Below the pieces are notes generated by a model. That model made no database searches. It was not told the origin of the DNA and saw only the letters and a program-made list of their open reading frames with translations. The translations under genes were made by a program, and so were the position numbers. A stretch of DNA of 64,000 nucleotides. It comes from Chondrus crispus (lineage: Eukaryota; Rhodophyta; Florideophyceae; Gigartinales; Gigartinaceae). The stretch spans positions 1-64,000 of the forward strand of contig NW_005178991.1 of the NCBI RefSeq assembly GCF_000350225.1. The letters are read 5' to 3'. This document shows positions 37,481 to 47,995 of this stretch, in pieces. Every line of letters begins with the position of its first letter. The first letter of the stretch is position 1.

Positions 37481-37756
37481 GGGAGGGACATACCCGCCGT
37501 GAGGGCGGGGAGCGGCCCCCGTCCCACGAGGCCAACTCGCCTCCCAATCCCCGACAAAAAAAGGGGAAGGGGTGGCGGTGGCGCCCATCAGTATCGCCTC
37601 GGGCGGTCGGTCTCTCGTCGTCCCGTCGACGCTCGGTTCTCGCGGTCAAGGGGCGCGGAGGGGGGGTTGCCACCTCATAGCGTCCGGTCGACCTTCTGGC
37701 GGGTCGCGTGGTGAGACGCCGCCCACAAAATGTCCATCCCTGAGAATTTAACATAT

Positions 37757-37776
37757 TTTACACAGGAAGGTCAAAT
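37757..37776 (+). repeat. Left terminal inverted repeat of the large transposon
   Basis: TTTA followed by CACAGGAAGGTCAAAT, exactly inverted at 57002-57021. CAC-starting ends are typical of the CACTA superfamily. Confidence 0.75.
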
Positions 37777-38243
37777 TTATGATAAATTTAATAAAAGCAA
37801 TGATGTGGCTATTTTTGGGGCCAAAAAATGCTGGATTTTTGCCAGCAATGAACGGTGGTCCGTGCTTCATTGGTTCGCGAGCAGCAATCTTTTGCCAAAT
37901 TTTAAACCGTTCTCATTCAGCACGGGGATGAGGGGCGTGTCTGGTTCCGGGCAGTGACTGAACCAGAATGTTTTGCTGGAGTGCCAGAGTTGTAACGGAA
38001 ATGTTTTTTTGATACGTCGATGTAGCAAAGTGATGTGCTATTTCGCTGCCTAAAAACGCAGCGCTTGGCCGTGATATCTTTAACCTTCACGTGATCAAAC
38101 CAGAATAAGCTCATGCTTTCCTGCGCTAGTACTAGACGCGTGCTTGGACCCTTTCACGTTTTCCCAATCCATCGAATCCTCTCTCCCCCTCCGTTTCCCT
38201 TTCCTTCCCGACTTTGCTCATCCTGTGTTCTTACTGAGGTGCC

Positions 38244-40493
38244 ATGACCCCGCAAAGAAGGTCTGGGAAGAAACTCGCTGCGTCAGGCAATCAGCGAGGC
38301 CGCTCATCTGGAAAGTCTAACAGCCGAGCGCCTGGAGCCCAGGTTCCCGCGGAACGCCGGTCATCCCCTCGTGTTGCGGCCAAAGCTACTCCCGCGGCAG
38401 CTAGACAGGAAACCCGTCGGGTTTCAAGTAATACGGTCAGGACGCCCCGAGGCAGTCCGCCATCTGACACGTGCTCGCTTCCCGTTCGAAGTCAGGGAAG
38501 CGGCCCGTCCGATGCAGCACATTCGCGTTCGGGCAAGCGCAAGCGCGGCATCGGCTCGTCTCCGAGTGAAGACTTTTCCCGTTTGTTCGGGGATAGAGAT
38601 CAAGGCGAGGAAGATGAACACCCAGAACGCAAACGGGCGAAGCGTCGGTTGTTCGAGCTCCATGGACGCGAGCCAGAGGAGGACGTCGACGACATTGTGC
38701 AGGCTAGTGCAGCAGAGATGGACGAAGTCGCCCAAACTCCAGTTGTGAAAGACGTCATCGTTCCCACGCGTCGTGAGTCCGTGGCAGGTTCCTTGCCGAG
38801 TCAGCCACGGGGCTCCAATTTCTCTCGAGAATTTGAGGAAGACTCTAACCACGGAGTACTTCGAGTCATGCCGGAACTGCATGCTCGTTTGGAGAAGCAG
38901 CTTGCCATTGAAAAGAGGGAAATTCTTGGTGCAATCAAGGCTGTACCTTCTCGTGTCTCCACTTTAGAGAGGACGTTATCACGCTGCCAGGACGCCGTCA
39001 ACATTGTTCTTCTGAATTCCGCACTGCCGAAGACGGGAAAAGCAGCCGAGAAGGCCTCTTTGATCGACCTCCTCAGGCCTATGGAGGACATATTTGGAGG
39101 GAAATTCATGTGCATTATCTTGACAAGAGCGCTGATAAATTGCACCATGAGAGTTCTTCCTCAGAGAAAGGAAGCGAAGGAATCTTTTGAAGGTGGGAGT
39201 CGTGACTCACAATCTGAGAAGCTTCGCTTGGACGTCAACAGTTCCGAAGTGTTGGGGTTCGGACTTTTACTTGTCGAGGTCCTTTTGTGGAAAAGGGACC
39301 CAAGCGAGGAGAAAACCGAGGAGCTGCTGGATACGAAGCAAGCCCGTCAGTATCTGGTCCTGCGAAAGGCTTGGGGAAAGAGCTTGATTGCAAATGCAAT
39401 GAACAACCCGAGTATTGGGACGAAGTCACTCGAAATGGTACATCCGAACATCCGCGGGAAGCTGAAGACCGCTGAGAAACCTTTTTGGCTGAGGCCGGGC
39501 TACATAAGAATGATCACAGTCGAGTCTTTCTTCAACGAAGAATTTGCTTCAACGGCCATCAAGAAGGCCCGGCGTGTGGCTCGGCGTCGAAGCGATAAGA
39601 TGGTGGAAGATGAGCCAATTGGATTCATCAAGGACGAAGACATTAGGGTTGAGATCGTTCGCCGCGTTTTCAAGATGGGTAATCAGTTTCTGAACAAGTC
39701 CAGGGAGCTTGGGCGGAAATCCTTCTTTCAAAACTTCTCATATGTTTTCCAAAGTGAAGTGGGAGTCTCATTCCAGTATGAGAATCCACCCCGCCCGCAC
39801 ATGAACCTCCAAGATATCCCAGACGGAACCTGTCGTACTGCTGTGAAGTCGGTCGCTGAGGTGAGCGTCCTGAATTTGATAGCATGGAAGAAGCTGATTT
39901 CTGAAAACGATCCCTTCATATTTATCACTACGTATGATGTTGAGACGAAAGACAAGGATGGAAGGAAGGAGATTCGAGAAATTGTTATCCGAGTCAATGC
40001 CATGCACGTCGCCTTGAAGTTCTTGGTTGCTTTTACCAGGTGCGGCAGTGATGAAGACCTCTATTCAATATCCAAGGAATCCTTTCGTGTGATTTACATG
40101 ACTGCTGTCCTGTTCCGGGAGGTCATGCTGATGAAGGTGATTGAGTCGAGGGGTGCATTTTCTGGAAACGAGCAGATGCTGCATGAAGCGGATAGCCAGG
40201 ATCAGCATATTGATTCACGGCGGTCGCGACTGAGATCACTCTATTCAGAACTTTTGACGGAAGGACAGGGAGAAAGCCGGGGTGAGCTTCCACAGCAACT
40301 CTCCAGTATTTTGAAGGAGAAGCTGGTGATGTCCGTAGATATGTACAACTCCGTACACGATCCCCTAGTCCGATCAGGTTCACATCACGAGGATAATGAT
40401 GATCTGAGCGTGGTGGACGGTGACGATGAAATCCAGACGAATCAAGTCGAAGACGATGACGATGTATTCATAGTCCAAGACTTCGATTTATAG
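38244..40493 (+). CDS. 749-aa nuclear-type protein of unknown function (transposon ORF1)
   Basis: I do not recognise a domain. The ATG at 38244 is in a good eukaryotic context (GCCATGA) and the frame is unbroken to TAG at 40491. Residues 1-200 are Ser/Arg/Pro-rich and disordered, with nuclear-localisation-like clusters (SGKRKRG, PERKRAKRR). Residues 230-700 look globular, starting with a helical stretch (LHARLEKQLAIEKREI). The C-terminus is acidic (EDDDDVFIVQDFDL). It is the only large gene in the element with no lesion. It is the leftmost gene, convergent with the 455-aa gene 93 bp downstream. A DNA- or RNA-binding accessory role in transposition is conceivable but unsupported by motifs. Confidence 0.85.
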   Translation: MTPQRRSGKKLAASGNQRGRSSGKSNSRAPGAQVPAERRSSPRVAAKATPAAARQETRRVSSNTVRTPRGSPPSDTCSLPVRSQGSGPSDAAHSRSGKRKRGIGSSPSEDFSRLFGDRDQGEEDEHPERKRAKRRLFELHGREPEEDVDDIVQASAAEMDEVAQTPVVKDVIVPTRRESVAGSLPSQPRGSNFSREFEEDSNHGVLRVMPELHARLEKQLAIEKREILGAIKAVPSRVSTLERTLSRCQDAVNIVLLNSALPKTGKAAEKASLIDLLRPMEDIFGGKFMCIILTRALINCTMRVLPQRKEAKESFEGGSRDSQSEKLRLDVNSSEVLGFGLLLVEVLLWKRDPSEEKTEELLDTKQARQYLVLRKAWGKSLIANAMNNPSIGTKSLEMVHPNIRGKLKTAEKPFWLRPGYIRMITVESFFNEEFASTAIKKARRVARRRSDKMVEDEPIGFIKDEDIRVEIVRRVFKMGNQFLNKSRELGRKSFFQNFSYVFQSEVGVSFQYENPPRPHMNLQDIPDGTCRTAVKSVAEVSVLNLIAWKKLISENDPFIFITTYDVETKDKDGRKEIREIVIRVNAMHVALKFLVAFTRCGSDEDLYSISKESFRVIYMTAVLFREVMLMKVIESRGAFSGNEQMLHEADSQDQHIDSRRSRLRSLYSELLTEGQGESRGELPQQLSSILKEKLVMSVDMYNSVHDPLVRSGSHHEDNDDLSVVDGDDEIQTNQVEDDDDVFIVQDFDL

Positions 40494-40586
40494 GGAGTCC
40501 TATTTCATGTGATTGTGATACTTCTTAGTTCATCGAAGTGATAAATGAGTAAAGCGGGAGACTACTGTAGCATGAATGAATTTAGT

Positions 40587-41954
40587 TTACTTAAAGAGGT
40601 CCAGAACTTTCGCAACATTGGTGAATTGCTTCACATGCGCAGAGCCTTTGATAGAGAGGAAAGGGATGTGCACTTGAAGTACTCCTAGTACGTCGCTGCG
40701 ATTTACATCAGCAAATATAGATTGACAAGGACTGGATTGAAGATTCCATCGCACGTAGAACGACTGCTTCCGGTCGGATGGTCCGCTGACCACGTTCTCA
40801 GCACCCATTACCTTGGAAATGCGTTCTTGGAAGTGGAGCTCAGATAGTCTTATGGCTTCCAGTGGATGGGAGTAGGTCTTCTCTATGGAATCCCAAGTGC
40901 AATCCCGACGAAATACAACGTGCCGTTGTTCATCCTCGTCATCCCTTATAACAGCAAGAGAATCTCCAATTGTCATATAGCACGGGTCAGAAAGAGATTC
41001 GGTGTTGGGACCGGCCATACAGCCTATCACTCTGGCAGATACATAATTGTCGGTACCTTTTTCCAGCCTTTTTGCGATGATCACGTCTCTGACAACTTGC
41101 GGTGATTCTGGTCCGAGTGCTTCTGACAAGTCTAGGAAGCTCCTAAAGTATATACTCGTCTCTTTCACAACTGATTTCCTGCACATATAATCTTCCGGAA
41201 GAATAGAAACCTTTGTTCGTAGCTGAGCTTTGACTCTTTCGGATATGGAATCAAACTGGAGCAATGTGCAGTCTGCTCGCGCCTTAAATGAGTCTTGCAC
41301 AAACCATTTCGTCCCACGAGTCATTTCACCCGGGGTAGGACGTGTCGGCGTCTTGAGTAACCAATGCTCTAGACGCAACGAAATAAACTTAAGAGGAATA
41401 TTGGAGCCCCCAGCAGAAGTGAGGAGCGGGTTCTGAGTCCATAGCGCAGTCGTAATAGAGGATTGCTGTCCTTTCACTACTTCCTCAAGATACTGAAGGC
41501 GTCTGGAAAGGGCATTTAGCACGCGTGTATCTTTGATTGTCTTCTGGTCAAGTGACACATTCGTCGTATGGTTGAGCTTCCTGCATTTTTCTACCATGGA
41601 ACTACCTGGAGCATAGTCGATATCATCTACATCCATCGCTCCGCTTGCCATGCCTGACCTTGCGGTGATATCCAATCGCACGGATGTATCTTTGAGTCTC
41701 CAGCTAAACTTTTGTCCATCTTGTACAAACTCGTTACCCTCCTTGAAAGTCACCTTGCTTTTACATGCCCTGAATCCAAACGCAGCCTTGTATTGAACAG
41801 TCCCCTTGAGCACCTCTCTTCGATCGTCATGAAGGTAGTTGAGACTAATGGCTGTTGCTGGGAACCATGCCTTACTTTCTTCTTCATTCTCCAAGGTATA
41901 GTAGACCTCTATATCACTCCCGAATTGGAGGCCATTGAAAAGATCTGATACCAT
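40587..41954 (-). CDS. 455-aa protein with possible Tudor/Agenet-like N-terminus (transposon ORF2)
   Basis: ATG at 41954, unbroken to the stop at 40587. Residues 10-75 (GSDIEVYYTLENEEESKAWFPATA, shown here only in part as IEVYYTLENEEESKAWF) resemble the barrel of Tudor/Agenet domains, which read methylated lysine or arginine. A low-complexity DVDDIDYAPG segment follows, then a helix (LNALSRRLQYLEEVVKGQQ) that could dimerise. The C-terminal half (about 200-455) is unrecognised. The gene lies between ORF1 (convergent) and the dioxygenase frame, on the latter's strand. A chromatin reader role fits the neighbours but rests on one short region, so it is low-confidence. Confidence 0.75.
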   Translation of the reverse strand: MVSDLFNGLQFGSDIEVYYTLENEEESKAWFPATAISLNYLHDDRREVLKGTVQYKAAFGFRACKSKVTFKEGNEFVQDGQKFSWRLKDTSVRLDITARSGMASGAMDVDDIDYAPGSSMVEKCRKLNHTTNVSLDQKTIKDTRVLNALSRRLQYLEEVVKGQQSSITTALWTQNPLLTSAGGSNIPLKFISLRLEHWLLKTPTRPTPGEMTRGTKWFVQDSFKARADCTLLQFDSISERVKAQLRTKVSILPEDYMCRKSVVKETSIYFRSFLDLSEALGPESPQVVRDVIIAKRLEKGTDNYVSARVIGCMAGPNTESLSDPCYMTIGDSLAVIRDDEDEQRHVVFRRDCTWDSIEKTYSHPLEAIRLSELHFQERISKVMGAENVVSGPSDRKQSFYVRWNLQSSPCQSIFADVNRSDVLGVLQVHIPFLSIKGSAHVKQFTNVAKVLDLFK

Positions 41955-43083
41955 TATCAACTGGTGGATGGTATCGTCCTCTGTTAATTTTCCTTGGAAA
42001 GTGATACTTGAGAAATTTGTTTGAAATATATACCGAAGACTAAAGAGTTAGGGTAACCATTCGAACGTAGTCAGTATATACATATATATATCATTAATGT
42101 GAAATCACCATTTTCGTAACGGTCACATTTATGGATCACAGCTCTGCTCAGAGACTAAGTCCCATGGGACTTGCACGTGCCCTTTTCCAGTAGGGCATGG
42201 GCTACAAATCTACCTACATCTTCCAGTCCAGAATGCTTTTCCAGTCAGTCATGTGTCATTGAATAACTGTCCTTTTAATCATAGTTGCCACAGTCCGGAA
42301 TGCTTTGACAGTAACTCAGGTGTCATTGAATGACTGTTCTTTTAATCACAGTTGCCACAGTCCGGAATGCTTTGACAGTAACTCATGTCTCATTGAATGA
42401 CTGTTCTTTTAATCATAGTTGCCATACTGGTAAGTGCAACAGGCCTATGGTAAAATGACCCCCAACGCTCCCCCCCTTTATAAATGAAATAGGAGAAAAC
42501 GCGTGGGTCCCAGGACGGAGACCCCAACATGAACAATTTAATTGGACCCGTATCTGCGTTTCGCATTGCAATCCCACCAATTGATCTTAAGCTACTTAGT
42601 GTTACCGTTACTTTAAGCTTTTCACTGATGTAGAAAGGAGTCACTATCTATCTGAGTAAACGTGGTCGTTTTTAGAGACTCCTTTATATATCAGTGAGCA
42701 GTTCTGGATTGGTGACTGAGACGATGTGGATGTATTCATTCCCCTACCTCTTCTATCTCCCCTGGACAATATGTAAAGGGAAATAAGCCAGTTGTTCCCT
42801 TTTAAGAGGGGTGTGAAGCTGCTTTATGCTCTATAGACATATTGTTATTGAAAAAGGGAGCAAAACCAGTGCAGAAATCCCTTTAGCGGTTCGAGTGAAG
42901 CTTTACTTCGTGGCATCTGTGTACGTGTACGCTAGAGTACAAGGTGGTCTACTACAACATCTCATATTGGAAATGGATTAATCAAGGATACAAGATGATT
43001 CACTTGTGCAATGAAGAAAGAAGTGTCACCACAGAGTGACGATGACACTGTTCTCGTTATTGAAAGTATGAACTACCTAGTAC
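41955..43083. other. Intergenic region inside the transposon
   Basis: About 1.1 kb without a gene between two minus-strand coding units. It is AT-rich near 42060-42110 and contains the 67-bp tandem repeat listed separately. It probably holds the promoter of the 455-aa gene and the 3' end signals of the dioxygenase gene. Confidence 0.5.
42224..42424 (+). repeat. 67-bp tandem repeat, 3 copies
   Basis: Units start at 42224, 42291 and 42358 with CAGTCC(A/G)GAATGC. Each contains TCATTGAAT and TTTTAATCA(T/C)AGTTGCCA. Units 2 and 3 are almost identical, unit 1 is more diverged. It lies about 270 bp upstream of the 455-aa gene and could be a protein-binding array. Confidence 0.85.
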
Positions 43084-44489
43084 CTATGCTTGGATGTCGT
43101 CCTCCTTAGTACCCTTCACGTACGAATCACTGTCGCCACTAGAATCACTTGAGTGGTAATCAGAAGAAGAGCTCGAGACCGAATTCTCCTTCGGAGGCTC
43201 CGAGTTACCGTGCGGGCCAGTCTGCGGAGAAATGCTCTCCGCGGAGAGCCCGTCTTGAAAGTGAGGGGTAAAGGACGGATTCCTGTGAACTGAATCCAGC
43301 AGCTTCTGTCCTCTAGGAACGAAGTATAGATGATAGCGAACCACGTGACCGTCCTTCTTTGCAGAGCCAAGTCCAATCTGAGACGTCGCACCGGGTGATA
43401 TGCTATCCTCGTACGAAGCACCAGCATGTGAGAGATCTCCTCTTCCAATGAAGACAGAGTTCGGTGGAACGTGGACCTTCTTCACCTGCACACCCATGGA
43501 AATGTGTCTCTGGGCTATTGAATCCTTCACTGTGAAGTGATGAGAAAACGGACAAACCCAAAGGGGGAATCCATTTTCACCAGAACAAATAAAGAAGTAT
43601 CCAGGATTCCTTGCGTATTCCAGGTTTCCATTCTTAGATTTTCCAACGCCAAAGTCTGTATGGAGGGACTGCCAAGGACAACCTTTCCCCGTCAGCAAGA
43701 AGGGACCCCCAGACTTCGGAACAGCCATCTCCGAAGTGCCCTTTTCAGGGTCCACGAGTCGAAGTGCAGCAGCAATTTGCGCCAGGCGGACGTCCATCAT
43801 AGCGCGCTTCCTTGCCACCCACACTGTATCGGCATTCTCTTCGACCTCGGACGAAACACCTGCTAGCGTGGTGATGTAGCGTCCGATGCCCTTATTTCGG
43901 TGTTTTCTATCGTCTCGGGATCGACGTTGAAGATGGGGTTCCACACTTTGCGATTTGCTTCATCCTTCATCGCATCTTCGCCAGGGAATATTTCTTCGTA
44001 GTATTCTATCATCTCTTCGATGACGTCCCCTCCATGGAGAGGGGCTTCGAAAGCGAGGTTGGATGGCACACCACTGTCACTTCCGAAACTTTCAAGAATG
44101 ACGAAGCCCTTCTCCAGCAGCTCAGTCGCCTTGGCCAGGAAGTATTCATTAGCGACGTTGTCTAATTCCATGGCTGCGGCCCAAAGAGCCTGTTCTTCCT
44201 TGTACTTCAGGGCCGTATTAGGACCGGGACCCGTGGACGGCAGCGCTTTCATGAACACGTTGGACTTCGTCGATCCGAGTTCCTTGTGTCGCATAGCCGC
44301 GGCGTGATAGTACACGGCATGATGAATTCGCACCAAGTCCATCCTTTCGACCAGGCAATTCGCTCGGTGACTAACCGGTATGCACAAAGAACGAAGCCAA
44401 GGAGTTTGATGCGTTATCGGATTCCCTTTCGGCCACTGACTCGGCGGAAGTAAGGCGTAGTTACCCCAATCCGGGTTCTTCGAAACATT
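43084..44489 (-). CDS. 2-oxoglutarate/Fe(II) dioxygenase domain, C-terminal part of the ParB frame
   Basis: The iron-binding triad is visible: HTD (43654-43662), H in GDLSHAG (about 43426) and R in VVRYHLYF (about 43336), the usual binder of the 2-oxoglutarate carboxylate. Conserved-looking loops are GYFFICSGENGFPLWV and HVPPNSVFIGRGD. The frame runs from just after a TAA at 44490-44492, in phase with the ParB frame, through an uncharacterised 190-residue linker (NYALLPPSQWPKG, then YYHAAAMRHKELG). A frame change near 43890 precedes the catalytic domain. The C-terminus is Ser/Asp-rich. Such enzymes hydroxylate or demethylate nucleic acids or proteins; the family (TET/JBP, AlkB or other) and substrate cannot be told by eye. 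It may be one spliced gene with the ParB part, or broken. Confidence 0.75.
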
Positions 44490-44495
44490 TTATAC
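44436..44495 (-). other. Candidate 60-nt in-frame intron
   Basis: On the minus strand GTATAA opens and GAGTCAG closes a 60-nt segment that contains the TAA between the ParB and dioxygenase parts. A TAACTAC stretch followed by pyrimidines precedes the 3' end, as a branch site and tract would. Removal keeps the frame. Confidence 0.35.
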
Positions 44496-46320
44496 GGCAG
44501 ATTCGTGTGCCTCGATCGGGAGTAGACCTGGAAGAATGTCATCGAACTCCCCGACGTCATCTTCCCTTGCCACATCACTTTCGACAGCGGGCGGTAAAGC
44601 CGGTATCCTCAATTCCTCTTCCTTCTCTTCAAAGGCAGTGTTGAGGGCACGGATGTTCTTGGTTGACTGGATAGCATCTTCCCCTCGTTTTCCCTTTCCT
44701 TTTTTCTTCAAAGGTAGCTGCAGGGAAATCGTCAATGGATTAGTTTTAATCCTTTGGCGAATCCCTCTCCGAACTGTTACGGATGAGGCCTGTGAGGAGG
44801 ACCCAGGCCCATGCGCGTGACGAGGCGGCTGAGACGTATCAACTTGAGACGTAGTCGTTTGAGGTACTTGGCGTGAAGTACCTTGAGAGATAGGCGCGTC
44901 AGCTCGCTTAGAAAGCTCCTTAGGTGGAGCTAGAGCTTTCACGAGCTTTTTGCGGAGCATATTGAGACGCTTGTTTTGGTCAAAACGCTGCCCAGCTTCA
45001 TTAACTCCACTCCTGAAACTTTTCATCTGCTTTGCCACAAAGTCATCAATCCGCATCTTGATGTTTCTGCCGACCTCAATCTCCATTTCCAAGACGCTTT
45101 GCAACTCCTTCTCGTACGTGTTGGCAATGGTGCAAAGCTCCTCATAAATTTCAGCAAAGGCTTCAAAGAAAGCATTCTCGTACTCATTGAAAGCACCGCG
45201 CTTCTTTCTCCTTTTCTTCTGACGCTTGAAGTTCATCGGTTTGTCCGTCTCCACCTCGCACAAGAAGACAACGACACATGAAATACCAAGAAGGATTCCA
45301 GACCTATGCAGGGTGAGAAGCCGACAGTTGCTAAGGTGCGTGATACCGATAGTCCTGGTCGTATCGCAGAGGCTTTTGATGGTGTCGTAGTCGATATCGT
45401 ACTCTACAAGTCGTAGTGCCAAGTGCGCATATCGAGAGTACTGCTTAGCCCCCAGCGGACCAAGTACTTTAAGCTTCATTAGCGCGCCTGTGACACCTGC
45501 GACAGTCATCACAGTACGCTGATTCTGCATACCCAACCGGTTCTTCATCATTCGAACAGCCGCTATAGTTGCGTGAATGGAATCTGTGAAGTTTGAGAAC
45601 CGGATCTTCGACGAGGTGTCGTTGAGTAGAGCACCGATGCCTAGTATTTCCAAGTCTGAAACGAGTTTACAATCCTTCCTGTACCACACCTGTGCATCGA
45701 TCCATTCGAACTTCTTTTCCTTTTGCAAGTCAGTAGCCTTGGACTTATTCATGCCGGTGACACGATGCTGACCGTCGCAAATTAGGAGTTCCATCATCAG
45801 CTCATCTAACCCATCGTCTCTCTGCCTCAACATCGTAGAGCGGTCGAAGACCATGTCTTCTGGCATGGGCACAGAGATTGCTCCAGCCGCTTTCAGCAGC
45901 CCGTTTTTGAGAAGGCTCTCGGTAATTGATTCAACATGTCTTTCATCAACCTCCCGAAAAGTTTCTTCCATGATTCTGATGTTACTGACTAAGACCCGGA
46001 CGTGATGCTGCCCGTAGTTGCTCACATCCACTTCAGGGATATCTGGGGCAAAAGACTCGTCTATTTCGATGCCGTTGTCGAGTGTAGCAACTCTCGTTTC
46101 CTTCACAAACCGGATGTCATCATCAACATTAACAACGTCCATTGGTGAACTGCTGTTGTCAGAGTCTCGTCTAGAAGAATCCGCACGAGGTGATTTCGGT
46201 GCATCTGCTTCCATTCTGATTTTTCCACATGCATTTGAAACGACAGCTGAAACGATGTGTTTCGCCGTGTCCGATTGTTGCTCTTCACCTTTGAATAACT
46301 TAATCTCTTTCGAACGGACA
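44490..46320 (-). CDS. ParB/sulfiredoxin-like domain protein, middle part of the divergent gene
   Basis: Residues about 70-200 of the 574-aa frame have the ParB N-terminal layout: a VLVSNIRI strand, a helix ESITESLLKNGLLKAAG, then the signature DGQHR (45762-45776) corresponding to G(E/N/Q)HR of ParB, where this fold binds or hydrolyses CTP or ATP. A basic region (KRQKKRRKKRG) and helical segments follow, then a low-complexity C-terminus. A frame change near 46320 links it to the AT-hook-like N-terminal part. The stop TAA at 44490 is followed in frame by the dioxygenase part. ParB-like domains are unusual in eukaryotic transposons. DNA binding or nucleotide-dependent sliding is possible; the true activity is unknown. 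Confidence 0.75.
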
Positions 46321-46888
46321 TAGGGGTCTGAGCAGTCTTTTCAACATTAGAGGTTTTCTTGGTAGTGGGAGTGGAGACCGTTCCCTCCATTTCCGACACA
46401 ACCCCCTTGGCCATCATGAAACTGTCCCAAGGGTATCGCGCCCATATGTCGACAATCTCTCCAAGTGTCTTGGGACAGTGTTGCTCCTCATTGGCCGGGA
46501 AATGGTACGGATAGGGGATGTCCTTACGGTTGTCGTCTATATGGACTTTGTAAACCAGAACGAGGTATTGGGAACCTTTCTCCCAGTCCCCGATGTCCGC
46601 AAGGTCGAAAGTTCGGGGCGGCATCTGGCCCTCGGCACCGAGGGTGATATGCGCAGTTCCCACTCGAACTAGAGCACCGAACTCTACATGCCCCTCCGGC
46701 GTTGCGTGACCTCGTTTGATTTTGAAGTCATGGGCAAAGAGGGTCACTTCTGCATCGTCTACAAGTCCCTTGGACTGGAGTTCTTCAAGGGAGCGAACCT
46801 TTTTTCCAGTTGCACCGCTTGAACCACGCACACGCCCACGACCACGACCTCTTCGTTCCTTTATAATTCCGCGCTTGGGTGTAGGCAT
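46320..46888 (-). CDS. Basic, AT-hook-like N-terminal part of the ParB-dioxygenase gene
   Basis: ATG at 46888 opens MPTPKRGIIKERRGRGRGRV, a run of GR repeats resembling an AT-hook that would bind the minor groove of AT-rich DNA. A globular segment follows (VTLFAHDFKIKRGHATPEG, then LGEIVDIWARYPWDSF) that I do not recognise. The frame is lost near 46320 and homologous-looking coding sequence resumes one frame over (IKLFKGEEQQSDTAKHIV) into the ParB part. The first codons and leader match those of the divergent gene at 48480 (MPT start in both), because both lie at the edges of the mirrored promoter repeat. Confidence 0.7.
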
Positions 46889-46911
46889 GGTAAAAACCTT
46901 GATTTATAACT

Positions 46912-47385
46912 TGTGATACTTCGATGGGGACAGGAATGAATAGCGGTAAGAGGAGCGGAACAAAAGTGCAGGCTTATGTAGAGAACGAAAAGACGTTGTG
47001 CGCGATAGTCGATGAGGTGTCTTAAACGGACGGCAAGAGAAGGAGTAATCCAGTAAAGCAACCGCTTACGTTTTTCTAGGTTTCCACTTGAGGTTTCCAC
47101 GCAATATTTCCGCTTGAAGGGTACTCCAACCCACGGTGACGCGTCCCCTACGCGCGGAGGGGGCCAATTTCAGCACTCTTCCACCACCCAGACCCTTGGG
47201 TGATGGTGACAAGATCCGTTCGGGGTACCCCTGCAGCCAACTATTGTTGACTATCGGCGCAGTCCTCCCCCTATGAGAAAATGTCAATGTTCGAGTTTAG
47301 CGGCTAAAGCCACTGAATAGAGGACGACCTAGTAGAAGTAGTGGTCGATAAGAAGGAACAGGCGCAGCGCAAAACGCAGCGCGAG
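46912..47385 (+). repeat. Left arm of the 474-bp inverted repeat
   Basis: Pairs with 47996-48469. Only scattered mismatches are visible. A 73-codon open frame (47066-47287) recurs identically in the other arm, but this follows from the inverted repeat and is not evidence for a gene. Confidence 0.95.
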
Positions 47386-47773
47386 AAACGATATACGGGT
47401 TTGCGACGCGTTCGGGACCTGGAAGCAAGAGAGACTGTAACTGTGGTCGGAAAGGGCGAGCAGACGCAGTGCAAGTACTCGGTATAGGCGCGCCGGTAGG
47501 GTTCGAAGAAGAAAGGTGCTAGAGAGGAAAAGGGTCGAGTGAGGTCAAAGGGGTAGGAGGAGCAGGACGATTTTTGGACAGAAATGCGTCTACACAGGGG
47601 CGATTAAGCTATGGGGAGACGCTCTACAGACCCAAAATCAACGGCCCGGGATGCCCCATGACAGATGACATGCCTGGACATCCCCAGTGGAGCGCTGGGG
47701 TGGTGTGCGGCCAAAAAAAACAGTCAAGTTTTTTCGGACGCTCGACCCAGGCACCGGATGGGCACATCGTTAG

Positions 47774-47910
47774 TCGATGTGAAAATCAAATCCTTTTTTT
47801 GCGCAATTTTTTGGACGATTTGATTTCCACATCGAGTGTCGATGTGCAAATCAGATCATTTTTTTGGGCAATTTTTTAGCCGATTTTACTTGCACATCGA
47901 GTGTCGATGT
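47774..47910. repeat. 65-bp hairpin-forming repeats in the spacer
   Basis: TCGATGTG recurs at 47774, 47839 and 47904. Each 65-bp unit is itself an inverted repeat: GATGTG..AAATC at the start pairs with GATTT..CACATC at the end around a T-rich loop. A DNA-binding site for a dimer, or a cruciform, could form here. Confidence 0.8.
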
Positions 47911-47995
47911 GCATATCAGGTGTCACGGACGCGCGTCCACCAAGGTGCGTGCAGGCTCATGCTGGCCGTGGTGTCACCTTCTACCTTTCAGACGG

